Below, one piece after another: positions 8,412 through 17,440 of a stretch of 64,000 nucleotides of DNA. The first letter of the stretch is position 1. Every line of letters starts with the position of its first letter. The stretch is from Pseudomonas sp. AL03 (GTDB lineage Bacteria > Pseudomonadota > Gammaproteobacteria > Pseudomonadales > Pseudomonadaceae). The stretch covers positions 1 through 64,000 of the forward strand of contig NZ_JASBRE010000012.1 of the NCBI RefSeq assembly GCF_029960815.1, given 5' to 3'. The notes below the pieces were generated by a model that was not told the origin of the DNA, did no database searches, and saw only the letters and a list, made by a program, of their open reading frames with translations. The position numbers and the translations under genes are program-made.

Positions 8412-8584
8412 TTTTTATTTCTCCGGCAAAATAGTGACTTCATCCGCCGTAATGACAGAGGGATTGCCCGGTTTTTGGATGAGTTGTTGCGAGCCACCCG
8501 TTCCGTATTCAGGGTGCGCTTTGGTGTTTGCGATCACTCACTATAGGTGGTGTGGCGTGCGAAACAGGCCGGAACTGTCTGGGC

Positions 8585-9013
8585 TCAACGTCCATATTCA
8601 ACGTAGGGGCCCAAGTAGAAACCTTGCGTATCCCAGTTGATTCGATAAATCACTTCTTTCCCTGGCTTGATGTTGGCCGCGACAGTTTTGATCGCAACAC
8701 CAGCACATAATCCAGACTCGGCGAGCCCGGTACCGAGGTTCACTTCACCGGCAGGCAAAACGAAAGATGCCTTCTGACCGGGACCTATCTTGGCTGCGCG
8801 CTGACCATCAATGTAGAACATGAGGTCACATCCCGCACCGACAAACCCGTCATCACGGAGAATGGTCAGGCGTCCCGGATCTTTCGTACCCTGGCTTTTG
8901 AACGCGTACATCTCATTGGCCGGCACTGGCCGCGCGTCAGAAACCCGCATAGGTGATGTTGCGCAACCGCCCAAGGCCAGCAAGAGCGCCCCCGTTGCGA
9001 TAATCCTTCGCAT
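8585..9013 (-). CDS. outer-membrane-type lipoprotein of unknown function
   Basis: The 142-residue product opens with a lipoprotein signal, RRIIATGALLLALGGC, so Cys at about residue 17 should be lipidated. The residue after it is Ala, which favours sorting to the outer membrane. The mature part is a small beta-rich domain, with LTILRDDGFVGAGCDLMFYI and VLPAGEVNLGTG, and two further cysteines that may form a disulfide. Similar lipoproteins of unknown role are common in Pseudomonas. The ATG at 9013 follows a strong GGAGGG site; the longer in-frame start at 9127 is rejected. Confidence 0.75.
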   Translation of the reverse strand: MRRIIATGALLLALGGCATSPMRVSDARPVPANEMYAFKSQGTKDPGRLTILRDDGFVGAGCDLMFYIDGQRAAKIGPGQKASFVLPAGEVNLGTGLAESGLCAGVAIKTVAANIKPGKEVIYRINWDTQGFYLGPYVEYGR

Positions 9014-9457
9014 AATTTTTCCCTCCTGAAAAAGGGCAAATGTATCAGAGCTACATACTTCCAACGACCCAAGCGGGCAGCCGTTAGCGATAGAAGTTGG
9101 CCAAAAGCAGGCGCCTCTCGTGCGCACAGCGCGGGCTTGGGAGCCGTGCCGGTCAAACGGGGCAGGCTCCCTGCGGATACTCAGCCGAGCAGTATCCGGC
9201 CAGGCGGTTCGCCTTGCCCGAATTCATCGATTGCACTCACCCCCGCTCGGCCACCAACAGCAACGACTGCGGCACAGGACTTTACGGGTGCTGCGGCTCC
9301 TGCAGGCCGGCCAAGCGAAAGCTGGCCATGTCCAAAGCATTGCAGGGCGTTCATGGCAGCGAGCAGAGGGATGATGTCCTGGTGCAGCAGGATCGCCATC
9401 CACGCCTCGATCATTTCGTCCTCAAGGGCCCGCTCGACCAGCATCTTGGTGAGCTGA
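9014..9457. other. gap of unclear content before a chemoreceptor remnant
   Basis: No intact gene can be supported. A minus-strand frame (9181-9576) encodes a plausible helical stretch, LVERALEDEMIEAWMAILLH, and a plus-strand frame ending at 9462 includes RLDHFVLKGPLDQHLGELI. The two overlap, so at most one is real. The latter loosely recalls a zinc-binding CZB motif, but the likeness is weak. Most likely this is decayed coding sequence. Confidence 0.3.
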
Positions 9458-9781
9458 TCTGAGCTGATAAAGGAAGTTTCGCAGAAGATGGAAAGTTGCC
9501 TGAACCTGTCGCGAGCCAGTGTGTCCTCGATCGAGAGCGCATGTGACAGCTTTGAAGGCATCCAGTTGTCGGTCAATAAAATCAGGGATCAGAACCTGCA
9601 GATATCGGCGGCGGCGGAAGAGCAGCACAGTGTGGCCGAAGAGATCAATCGGCATATCCAGCAGATCTACGACGAGGCGCGGCTGGTCGAAAGCCTGGCC
9701 GGCTCTGCGCAAGAAGACTCAGGCCGGCTTTCGCACCTCTCGAATGAACTGAACGGGCTGGTGGGGCGCTTCAAGTCGTAG
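9458..9781 (+). pseudogene. C-terminal fragment of a methyl-accepting chemotaxis protein
   Basis: The frame encodes ISAAAEEQHSVAEEINRHIQ followed by LSHLSNELNGLVGRFKS, which is the end of the chemoreceptor signalling domain and its usual last residues. The hairpin tip, HAMP domain, ligand-binding domain and membrane segments are all absent, and a stop precedes the fragment at 9455-9457. It therefore cannot signal. It is the surviving 3' end of a receptor gene whose 5' part was deleted. Confidence 0.75.
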
Positions 9782-9801
9782 AGGCGGCCCGATGCGCTCG
9801 G

Positions 9802-10543
9802 CTATCGGTACAGCAGAGGTGCCAGCAGTGCACACATGCCGCGCCAGTGCGAACCCTCCCAGTAAGACTCGCTGGCAGGCGTCGCAGCGCAGGAAGTGCG
9901 AATAGAGGGCGCCAACGAGTGGCGGCACCTGCGACCGGGCCAGTTCCGGGCTGATCTCGTGCAGCGGCAGGTTGCAATGAATGCACAGGCTGAATGGCCG
10001 CGCGCTACGCGCCAGGTCGAGGCGCTCGTACAACTCGCGCAGCTGCAGCGACGGTTTCAGGGCATGCACGTAACAGCCGTGGCTGATGATCCGTCGCTTG
10101 AGCAGTTCGCGGTCACGGGTTAGCACGATGCGTCCTTGCTGCGCAGCGATCTCGGCGATCTCGCCATCCTCGAAGCCATTGTCGTAGAGAGTGTCGAAGC
10201 CGCTCATGCGCAGCAGGTTGGCCAGCCCGCCAAGGTGCGCATCAGCGACGAAGCGCAGCACCCGTAAAGGTTGCGCACGAACCTTGAGCAGCGGGCTGAT
10301 GTCCAGCGCTTCGAACTTGGGATACACCGCCAGTCGGTCACCGTCGAAAATCACCCGCTCGAAGCCCACCGACTCGCCGTTGAGCAGCACCAACTCGACC
10401 TCGGTGTGCGGTATCCCGAGCGCCTCGATCATGTGCTTGACCGTCGCCGCTCGCGCGCACTCGCAGGTGAAGGACTGCCGCCGCCGTTCGGCCGGCAGGA
10501 AATCGTTGAGCTCCTCGTAGAAGCGGAAGGTTGCACTGGTCAT
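9802..10543 (-). pseudogene. Mut7-C RNase-domain protein with a C-terminal frameshift
   Basis: This gene encodes an N-terminal ubiquitin-like domain (TSATFRFYEELNDFLPAERR, about 1-80) and a Mut7-C PIN-like nuclease domain (FVADAHLGGLANLLRMSGFD, then LTRDRELLKRR). A zinc ribbon begins CIHCNLPL and FLRCDACQRV. After CQRV the open frame runs into unrelated sequence. The family ending YWEGSHWRGMCALLAPLLYR is found intact in the neighbouring frame with a stop at 9802. One extra base near 9864 explains this. The ancestral product would be about 247 residues. Domain architecture suggests RNA cleavage, but the family is barely characterised. As given, translation would run on to 9719. Sequencing error is possible. 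Confidence 0.7.
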
Positions 10544-10604
10544 GTTGAACAGTATGGCAGGGCTGCAAGGATGAGCGAGTCTAGTCCGGACATCTTCTCC
10601 GGCA

Positions 10605-10799
10605 GGCACCAAGCTACGATTTGCCAACCGATTTTACTACCTGCACCCCGAACGTCTACGCTCCGTTTCTATCGGTGCACCACGTAACCTTGAGGCCTAT
10701 GACATACGTGTTCAGCAAGACATTGTTCCCAACACTGCCCACGCCGGAATATCGGTCGTGCCCTACGTCCAGGATTTTCTATTGCAACTAGGCGATTGA
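10605..10799 (+). pseudogene. fragment of an alpha/beta-hydrolase gene
   Basis: The frame reads FANRFYYLHPERLRSVSIGA, a typical post-nucleophile segment of alpha/beta hydrolases, and closes with DIVPNTAHAGISVVPYVQDF, which carries a plausible catalytic His region. The Ser nucleophile elbow and all upstream parts are missing, and the join between the two parts is too short, so an internal deletion is likely. It has no start codon or ribosome site. Confidence 0.5.
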
Positions 10800-10855
10800 A
10801 TCAAAACGCCGTCGAGGCCACATGAATTTATGAGCACTAATTACCAGCAAACCTT

Positions 10856-11800
10856 TTATGAATCCACGGCCGACATCACCACGAAGTTGCGGGCGTGCTC
10901 TCCGGCGCGGCTGGGGCTGAAGTCGTAAACGACCGCCGCCAAGTCCGAGAACTGGCTGGTCGCATACGCCCAGACATAGGCGCGATGGGTTTTCTTCGCG
11001 CCCGGCATGAGCATCTGCACCGGTGTTTCATCGGCGTGGATTACGCCATGTTCGAGGCCAGCATCGCGCAAGGTATCGACCAGCGGGTGCAACTGCACAC
11101 CACAGTTGCCGACCCATTGCGCCAAGGTTGAGCGGGCGATGGCCAACCCAGCTCGACCGAAAATCGATTCCTGGCGATAGAGCGGCAAATGGTCGGCAAA
11201 CTTCGCGATCATGACATGGGTCAGCAGCCCTGCGGTCGGGATGACCTTGTCGATGACCTGAGCCGGAACCGGTGCCTGGATCAGGGTTTCGCACTGATCG
11301 CAGACCCGTTTGCCACGGGTGTGCCGTTCAACGGTGAACACGCCCGGCGTGTAGTCGAGTTTCTCGCTGACGTCCTCGCCGATACGCTTGAGAGCACAGC
11401 CGCACTGGCAGTGGCTGCTATCGGGTTCGTGGTGGATCAGAGTGCGCGGAAACTGCGGTGGCAAGGCGGTGCGTTTAGGTTTTTGCCGAACCTCAGTCGA
11501 AGCGGGAGCAAGTTTCAGCGCTTCAAGTTCAGCTTCGATGGCTGCAATGTCGGTGTCGATCAGGTCATCAAGAAGACTGGCTTGATCCGGACTTAATTGC
11601 TCACTGCGCTTGGCAAACTTGAAGCGCTTGAGCTGCGCAATCTCGTGGGTCAGCTTTTCGATAACCGTTTGGTCGCGGTGGATCTTCTTGCCCATTGTCT
11701 CGACTTTCTGATCGAGACTCTCGACACGCTGCATCAACTGCGCCGGCAGAGCGCGCAGTTGTTCAGGATTTAGTTGGTCGAGATTGGGCAGCGAAGTCAT
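10856..11800 (-). pseudogene. tnpC: IS66 transposase, 3'-truncated
   Basis: About 314 codons remain of a transposase that is usually about 510 residues. Present are the N-terminal coiled coil (LMQRVESLDQKVETMGKKIH), the leucine-zipper/IS66 helix region (LKRFKFAKRSEQL), the zinc finger (SHCQCGCALKRIG and CDQCE), and the start of the DDE domain with the first Asp in VIHADETPVQML. Sequence similarity to IS66 ends near RNF at about 10880, and a few foreign codons lead to a stop. The second Asp and the Glu of the catalytic triad are missing, so the protein should be inactive. Confidence 0.85.
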
Positions 11801-11881
11801 GCCGCCGATTTTGCCAGAGCCGGCGAAAACCGACGATAGGCTCATCGGACAATTGCACGGCCTGGGTGGTCATGGCAGGCG

Positions 11882-12217
11882 TTAAACGATGGAAATCGCG
11901 CTGCCAGGCCCGACTCTTTGCCATGGCAAACCCAGCACCAGGGCATGTAGTTGTTCGGCACCCAATTCCATCTGAGAGCCGTGTCGAGAACCCGGCCAGA
12001 AGACTTTGCCTTGGTGCAGGCGGCGCGCCGCCAGCCAGATACCCAACCCGTCGTGCACCAGCACTTTCATCCGATTGGCGCGGCGGTTGGCAAACAGATA
12101 AGCACAGTGCGGCTGCGCCGCACCGAACACCGCCACCACCCGCGCCATTGCTGTGTCGGTGCCGGCACGCATGTCCATGGGCTCGGTGGCGAGCCAGATG
12201 GCGTCGATGCGGATCAT
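11882..12217 (-). CDS. tnpB: IS66 accessory protein TnpB
   Basis: The 111-residue protein is a full-length IS66 Orf2. It contains WLATEPMDMRAGTDTAMARV, CAYLFANRRANRMKVLVHDG and GIWLAARRLHQGKVFWP, the standard TnpB core. The role of TnpB in IS66 transposition is accessory and poorly understood. Its ATG at 12217 overlaps the stop of tnpA in an ATGA arrangement, typical of translational coupling in this family. Gene intact, element broken. Confidence 0.88.
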   Translation of the reverse strand: MIRIDAIWLATEPMDMRAGTDTAMARVVAVFGAAQPHCAYLFANRRANRMKVLVHDGLGIWLAARRLHQGKVFWPGSRHGSQMELGAEQLHALVLGLPWQRVGPGSAISIV

Positions 12218-12546
12218 CGCAACAGGTCTCGAAGAAAGGTGGCGCAGGCAGCCGCGCTTTCGGTCGGCCAGTTCACTTTGACGGTGCCGCGCGGGTGTGG
12301 GATTTCGACGCAGATAGTCGATGACGCGGCTTGCGAATTTGCTCCGGCTAGCTGCAAGGGCAGCGGAATGAAAGCAGGTTGCAGCGCCATGGCTTTCTGC
12401 GTTTGCCCCCGAATCCATTTATGGACGAGGTTCGCGTTGAGGCTGTGGCTCAGCGCAACGCTGGCAATCGAGGCCCCGGGCTGGGCGCACTCTTGAATGA
12501 CCTGGGCCTTGAAGGATTTGGAGTAGGAACGGCGTTGTGGATGCAT
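12214..12546 (-). CDS. tnpA: IS66 accessory protein TnpA
   Basis: The 110-residue protein is IS66 Orf1, a small helix-turn-helix protein. The motif region reads SKSFKAQVIQECAQPGASIA followed by VALSHSLNANLVHKWIRG, as in IS3/IS911-like HTH proteins. I chose ATG at 12546 because the protein then begins with the family-typical HPQRRSYSKSFK; a longer frame starts at 12582. It is the first gene of the element, with the presumed terminal repeat 50-60 bases upstream. Confidence 0.85.
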   Translation of the reverse strand: MHPQRRSYSKSFKAQVIQECAQPGASIASVALSHSLNANLVHKWIRGQTQKAMALQPAFIPLPLQLAGANSQAASSTICVEIPHPRGTVKVNWPTESAAACATFLRDLLR

Positions 12547-12602
12547 GAAAGACCCGCTTAAAAGGCTAGAAATGGTGTCCACTAAAATTTAAGTGCACAC
12601 CA

Positions 12603-12915
12603 TGTCTTGGCTTTGCAGAACGGGCTAGATAACTTGGCCGGACGGATACAAATGACTGGGTTTTTTTGCGTTGCTTGGTAGCATGGCGCTAAGTGAATCG
12701 CCCACTTTTTGGTAGGTACTCTGACTGGCGGCTTTGGGGCGATACCCTCAGATTGGTCGAAGGAGTGGGGCCAGCTTGTCGAGTGAAGACAGGTTCTGTT
12801 AACAACACCTCTAACGCCCAAAAGTGAAAGGTCCAGGCAAGCAAACACTCATTGCGGCGCTCGGCTTGGTCATTGAAAATATGCCTAACCGTAGAAGCAG
12901 AAGGCGTTGCAGCAG
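12603..12915. other. AT-richer gap between IS66 and the NERD helicase gene
   Basis: No gene is supported. It should carry the promoter of the downstream gene; a TATAAT-like GAAAATAT lies near 12874-12881. The base composition shifts here and stays AT-richer until about 15480. Confidence 0.4.
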
Positions 12916-15471
12916 ATGGCAAGGATGATTCCGGATCACGGTCCTCACGAAACAGACAGCAGAGGCGAGCGAGATCTCTATTGGGTTTTGAAAACAACCC
13001 TACCTGACGATTACACCGTGATTCACAGCCTACCGTGGCTCTGTGCTGCTGTGAATGAAGTCGGCTTGAACGCCGCGCCTACCGGTGAGATTGATTTACT
13101 TGTGATTCATCCGGAAAACGGTGTGCTGGCTTTAGAGGTTAAGAGCGGCAAGTATCACATTGAGAATTCAAGATTTTTCCACGACAGCCGGAAATTCACC
13201 ATCGACCCGGTCACCCAGGCGAGAAAAAATGTCCATGGCTTGGCACGCTGGCTAGGAAACAAGCCCTCGTTGCGCCTGAAAATTGGTTACGGATTTGTAT
13301 TCCCCGACTCTGACTTCCGGGATCTGCCGGCTTCGCCAGGAATGTACGACACGTCCAGCAATCCACCACAGCCGATTTACATCGATTACCTCGGCATGCC
13401 AGATGTTGCCCAACACATCATCGCCCTGATGATGTATTGGAAAGGCGCACTACTAAACTTCAGGCTGGGAACAGCCCGAGTCCAGGAACTCATCGATTTT
13501 CTCACGCCAACCATCGACGGGCAGCCTCAATGGGGGAATCGGATACTTTACGACAACAAGGTGTGGCTTAAGCTTACCGACGAACAAAGCGCGGTGGTGC
13601 GCAACGTTTTAAGAAATGAAACGTCGCTGATCACAGGATGGCCAGGGACAGGCAAAACTCTGATCGCTATCGAGTCCGCCCGAAAGCTGGCGGTCGACGG
13701 TAGACGTATTCTTGTAATTTCTTTCAACATAAATCTAACCGATTTCATTCGTAACCAGCTCGCTGATTACAGTTCATGCACAGTACTGACGTGGCATGGT
13801 CTCTGTAGACAAGCCGCGAAAGTTCTCGGGCACGCCCATGACGCGGACGGATGGTATAAGACGACTTGCGTCGAGGACTTGAGCAAGGCGCTAAGCCAAG
13901 ACCTAATGGGCAGTTACGATGCGCTAGTGGTGGACGAATCTCAGGCGCTTAGCCCAACGTGGTGCGAGACTCTGGCGACATGGTTCCGAGACAAGCCGAA
14001 AGCCTTCTTCTGCGATGAAACCCAAGTTTTCTCTTTCGAGCGGGAAAGCGTTTCGCTAGAGGTGCTGAGTGAAATATTGGGCGTAAAGCCGTTCCCCCTG
14101 ACCATTATTCTAAGAATGCCCAAGGCGGTTACGGACATACTTGCGGAAGTCGTGCCCCCTAAGCTGCAACACTCCTCGCCTAGAATACTGGAGTTAGATA
14201 CTGCGGTTGAAATTGTAACCCTCAACCCTTGCGAAGACTTGGTGAAAATAAAGCAGACTCTACTAGATGAGGGTGTTAATGATGACGATATTGTTGTATT
14301 GACAGGGTCAGTTATCGGGAAATTATATTATGACTTCTTGGCATCCTCTAAAGTTTCGAGCAAAAACATAGCAAAGTTTCGCGGAATGGAAGCCTCGATC
14401 ATTCTCGTCCTTGGGGCCGAACAACTCAGCACTGCGGAATTATTTAGCGCATACTCGCGCGCCACATCCAAGTGCATCGTGATATATAATGCCCATAATC
14501 GTTATTGGAGAAGCAAACAAGGGTTTCAATCGCGACTTCAAAACAACCCAGAGACCTTTGCGATACTGAAGAAAGAGCAGATAGCACTCCGAATTAAGAA
14601 CTTAATTTCAACCAGCACCTCTGCTACTTCACTTAACCTGAAAAGCCTTAATATTGCATGGGCTATCGACTGGAAAGCCTGGTTGATAGAGATCGACGCT
14701 CACGAGACTCAGGTAATGCTGTGGCTCGAACATCTCTGCAAAAAATTGGCACATCCAATTTTTTTCTGGCACAAAGATACACTCACCAAATTTTACCAAG
14801 CTGATGCCTACAAATTCGACGACCGCGAATCGGTTGCTCAGTACTCTGTTATCCTTGAGCACTGCAACGCCTGCAACCGCTTAACACCGCATACGGACAA
14901 AAGCGTGAGTGAATGCACCCTGTGTGCGGCCAGCGATAGCAAGGGTTTGTTACGCGATTTGGAAACCATTGAAGAGTTGCGACTACTTGATGCGATCATA
15001 ACATCTCAACTGTCCAAGGATCGTACAATTGAGCTTCAGCCTACACTTCCGATTTGCATCGCAGCCGCTGCCGCACTCTTGCGAGCGAGTCGAAAGAATT
15101 TTCGGAACAATGTACTGCTAGTTCCATTGCCGTCAGGCCGAAGCCTATACCTAGCGGCTTTCGCATTTACACAATCTAGGATAGCTATGCATCCTCGCAA
15201 TAGCACTATGTCCGTGAGCAGTCTGGCAGATGAAATTTACGGACGGTTTAAATCTCTAGATCACATAACCCTCCTTGAATGGAGAAAGATATTTGCGAAT
15301 GCGATGGGCACCTTCTACCAGAAAGGTTATGTGACAAAAGCTGGGAAAGGCCTGTATAGGCCCGTTGAAGACGCCGAGGCACCGGTCCCAGAGCGTCCAA
15401 CACAAATTGGCGGCAACCTCGACGAAGAAAGATTAGAGTTGGTTGCGGTTGACGACTCCGAGGCGATTTGA
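12916..15471 (+). CDS. NERD nuclease-domain / superfamily 1 helicase fusion, possible defence protein
   Basis: The 851-residue protein combines three parts. An N-terminal NERD domain (about 15-115) shows the PD-(D/E)XK-like residues in TGEIDLLVIHPENGVLALEV and the following KSG (Asp60, Glu74, Lys76). A UvrD/PcrA-type SF1 helicase follows, with LTDEQ (Q motif), GWPGTGKT (Walker A, 241-248), VVDESQ (Walker B, 338-343), FRGMEASIILVLG and AYSRATSK (motif VI). The C-terminal 300 residues are novel to me but include a CxxC-x13-CxxC zinc-finger pattern at 650-670. I chose ATG 12916, about 11 bases after AAGG; TTG 12907 and ATG 12925 are alternatives. It stands alone beside an IS66 remnant, is AT-richer than its neighbours, and ends at a good terminator. 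Similar fusions occur in anti-phage islands; that role is inference. Confidence 0.82.
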   Translation: MARMIPDHGPHETDSRGERDLYWVLKTTLPDDYTVIHSLPWLCAAVNEVGLNAAPTGEIDLLVIHPENGVLALEVKSGKYHIENSRFFHDSRKFTIDPVTQARKNVHGLARWLGNKPSLRLKIGYGFVFPDSDFRDLPASPGMYDTSSNPPQPIYIDYLGMPDVAQHIIALMMYWKGALLNFRLGTARVQELIDFLTPTIDGQPQWGNRILYDNKVWLKLTDEQSAVVRNVLRNETSLITGWPGTGKTLIAIESARKLAVDGRRILVISFNINLTDFIRNQLADYSSCTVLTWHGLCRQAAKVLGHAHDADGWYKTTCVEDLSKALSQDLMGSYDALVVDESQALSPTWCETLATWFRDKPKAFFCDETQVFSFERESVSLEVLSEILGVKPFPLTIILRMPKAVTDILAEVVPPKLQHSSPRILELDTAVEIVTLNPCEDLVKIKQTLLDEGVNDDDIVVLTGSVIGKLYYDFLASSKVSSKNIAKFRGMEASIILVLGAEQLSTAELFSAYSRATSKCIVIYNAHNRYWRSKQGFQSRLQNNPETFAILKKEQIALRIKNLISTSTSATSLNLKSLNIAWAIDWKAWLIEIDAHETQVMLWLEHLCKKLAHPIFFWHKDTLTKFYQADAYKFDDRESVAQYSVILEHCNACNRLTPHTDKSVSECTLCAASDSKGLLRDLETIEELRLLDAIITSQLSKDRTIELQPTLPICIAAAAALLRASRKNFRNNVLLVPLPSGRSLYLAAFAFTQSRIAMHPRNSTMSVSSLADEIYGRFKSLDHITLLEWRKIFANAMGTFYQKGYVTKAGKGLYRPVEDAEAPVPERPTQIGGNLDEERLELVAVDDSEAI

Positions 15472-15543
15472 TTCCAATTTGAACCGTCACCTCAACTGTA
15501 CGTGTGTTTAGTCCTGAAACAGGTTTACACCCACCTCACCACA

Positions 15544-15570
15544 CGCCCGATGTATTTCATCGGGCGTTTT
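15544..15570. terminator. Rho-independent terminator after the NERD helicase gene
   Basis: Perfect 9-bp stem CGCCCGATG (15544-15552), loop TATTT, stem CATCGGGCG (15558-15566), then TTTT. It lies between convergent genes; the plus-strand T-run favours the helicase gene. Confidence 0.88.
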
Positions 15571-15607
15571 GTATTTCATAGACAGCTGCGGACGCTCGCT
15601 ATTCACT

Positions 15608-16564
15608 TCACTTGAACTGAGCAACCAGCCAATCCTTCAAACGCCCACACGCCGGATCCTCTGCCTTCTTCTCATTGATCATCAAATACTGAACCGCTTC
15701 CCTGAGCGTCAGCTCCTCCGTTACCGGCCGAACCAGGCGCCCCTGCTGTTGTACCAGATGTCTCACCAAATGATCCCAGCCCAAGGCGAGCCCTTGATCA
15801 TCCAGCGCCATTTGCACGAGAAGGCTGTAGTCATTGCTGCTGAAGTAGTGCGGGCTTTCCGAGGCCGGGATCTGTAGATCATGGGACTGAAAAGCGAACC
15901 ACACATTCCAGTCGACCTGTTCTGACAGCTGGGAACGGCCATAAGGGTTCAGGTCCAGCAGTACGCTGTTGCGCATGCCCTCCAGGGTGCTCCGTTCTGG
16001 GTGAGCCTCCAGATAACGAGGTGTGCACACGGGATAGACGACTTCATGGAACAAGGGTATTCGCAGATAGCCGGGGCGCAGATCACTGTTCTTGGTGATA
16101 AAAATATCCGGATTTATCCCGGGCTCCATCACCAGAAAATGCTGGGTGGTGATGACATTCAGGTCGACATCGGGATTGGCGCTGAAGAAGTCTTTCAGTC
16201 TGTGGGACAGCCAAAGCGCCGACAAGGCGGGTGAACAGCAAAGGGTCAGGGTGCGCTTATCACTTTTTTCCCGGCGGATTCTTTCAGTCGCTTGAAAGAT
16301 GTTGAGCAGGGACAGCTGTGCAGCATCGAAGAGTGCGGTGCCTGACGCTGTCAGCCTGACTTCCCTCCCTGTACGGGTGAACAACTCCGTCCCCAAGTAG
16401 AGCTCAAGCTCGCGAATCTGACGGCTGATGGCCGCCTGGGTAACGCACAACGCCTCGGCGGCCCGGGTAAAGTTCCGATACTTGGCGGCGGCCACGAAAG
16501 ATCTCATGGCCTTGAAGGACGGCATTGAGAGCGGGGCCTGATCAGGCTGGGAGCTTCTAGCCAT
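15608..16564 (-). CDS. LysR-type regulator (GcvA-like)
   Basis: The 318-residue protein has the LysR winged helix at about residues 16-75 (MRSFVAAAKYRNFTRAAEAL, then VTQAAISRQIRELELYLG) and a two-lobed effector domain from about 105 on. The spacing and the LFTRTGREVRLTASG wing resemble the GcvA subgroup. It is divergent from azlC, with 135 bases between starts, so it most likely regulates that amino-acid exporter operon, perhaps in response to the exported substrate. An in-frame ATG 13 codons on (16525) is another possible start. Confidence 0.85.
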   Translation of the reverse strand: MARSSQPDQAPLSMPSFKAMRSFVAAAKYRNFTRAAEALCVTQAAISRQIRELELYLGTELFTRTGREVRLTASGTALFDAAQLSLLNIFQATERIRREKSDKRTLTLCCSPALSALWLSHRLKDFFSANPDVDLNVITTQHFLVMEPGINPDIFITKNSDLRPGYLRIPLFHEVVYPVCTPRYLEAHPERSTLEGMRNSVLLDLNPYGRSQLSEQVDWNVWFAFQSHDLQIPASESPHYFSSNDYSLLVQMALDDQGLALGWDHLVRHLVQQQGRLVRPVTEELTLREAVQYLMINEKKAEDPACGRLKDWLVAQFK

Positions 16565-16699
16565 AACAAAAACTACCTGTTTTCTCGAAAAAAAAGTCGG
16601 TTCTGCCCATCGGGCTCCGGGTCCACACTCTAACGCACGATGGGCTGAGGACCACGGTCAATCGAACCCGCGCCGCGAACACAAAAACAAGGAGACGAC

Positions 16700-17440
16700 A
16701 TGCCGTACCAATCAGGAAGGGAAGCGTTCATGCAAGGTGTCCGGGCGCTCATTCCAGTGAGTCCCGGTGTCATTCCTTTCGGCTTGTTGACGGGGGTCAT
16801 GGCGATCAACATGGGCATGTCGCCCGGCACTACCATGGGCATGACGCTGCTGTTCTACTCTGGGTCCGCTCAGATGGTTGCACTGCAACTGCTCCATACG
16901 GGCGTTGTGCCGCTGGCGATCGTGGTGACCGCCCTGGTCATCAATTTGCGCTTCATCATGTACAGCGCGTCGCTGGCCCCCTATCTGCACCACTTGCTCC
17001 GACGCTGGACGTGGCCGCTGTCCTACATGCTTTCTGACCAGTCCTACGCGCTGTGCAGTCTCAAGCTTTCCTCTGGCGAGCTGGGTCAATTCGCACACCA
17101 CTACTATGCCGGCACCGCCGCTGCCATGTGGCTGTCCTGGCAATTGTCGGTATTGGCGGGCATCTACCTGGGAGCAAGCATCCCCGAGACCTGGTCATTG
17201 AGCTTTGCCATACCGCTTTCGTTTCTGGCGCTTCTGGTTCCCGGCATACGCAGCGCGGCGAGCCTGGCCGCCGCCTCGGTCGGCGGGCTGATCGCCGTGT
17301 TGGCGGTCAATATGCCCTACAACCTTGGGCTAATAACCGCTTCCATCGGCGGTGTCATGGCGGGTCTGTTGATTGAGAGTGTTCGCAAGCGCCCATTGAG
17401 CGATGCGCTGACCCATGACGTCGAGAGGGAGACACCATGA
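16700..17440 (+). CDS. azlC: branched-chain amino acid exporter, large subunit
   Basis: The 246-residue inner-membrane protein is the large subunit of an AzlCD exporter. It begins GVRALIPVSPGVIPFGLLTG, a signature of the family, followed by LLFYSGSAQMVALQLL and LVINLRFIMYSASLAPYL. About seven hydrophobic helices are visible. AzlC proteins work with AzlD and export branched-chain amino acids or analogues. The ATG has GGAGA upstream. Its stop overlaps the azlD start (ATGA), indicating coupling. The divergent LysR protein is the likely regulator. Confidence 0.92.
   Translation: MPYQSGREAFMQGVRALIPVSPGVIPFGLLTGVMAINMGMSPGTTMGMTLLFYSGSAQMVALQLLHTGVVPLAIVVTALVINLRFIMYSASLAPYLHHLLRRWTWPLSYMLSDQSYALCSLKLSSGELGQFAHHYYAGTAAAMWLSWQLSVLAGIYLGASIPETWSLSFAIPLSFLALLVPGIRSAASLAAASVGGLIAVLAVNMPYNLGLITASIGGVMAGLLIESVRKRPLSDALTHDVERETP

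Larger units (their letters stand above)
10858..12602 (-). mobile_element. truncated IS66-family insertion sequence
   Basis: Three genes in IS66 order (tnpA, tnpB, tnpC) are transcribed on the minus strand. The left end probably lies near 12602, where GTGTGCACTTAAATTTTAG and a GTGGACACC motif occur upstream of tnpA. The right part is lost: tnpC stops about 180 codons early and no matching inverted repeat is seen after it. The element is therefore immobile unless helped in trans. Its exact ends are uncertain. Confidence 0.8.

Noticed and set aside
9181..9576. A 131-codon minus-strand frame with a helical stretch
   Set aside because: It overlaps a recognisable chemoreceptor fragment on the other strand, has no ribosome site, and its second half is low complexity. 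Left as an unresolved region.
9719..9801. Extension of the Mut7-C frame to 9719, overlapping the chemoreceptor fragment
   Set aside because: It arises from a one-base frameshift; the natural stop is at 9802 in the correct frame.
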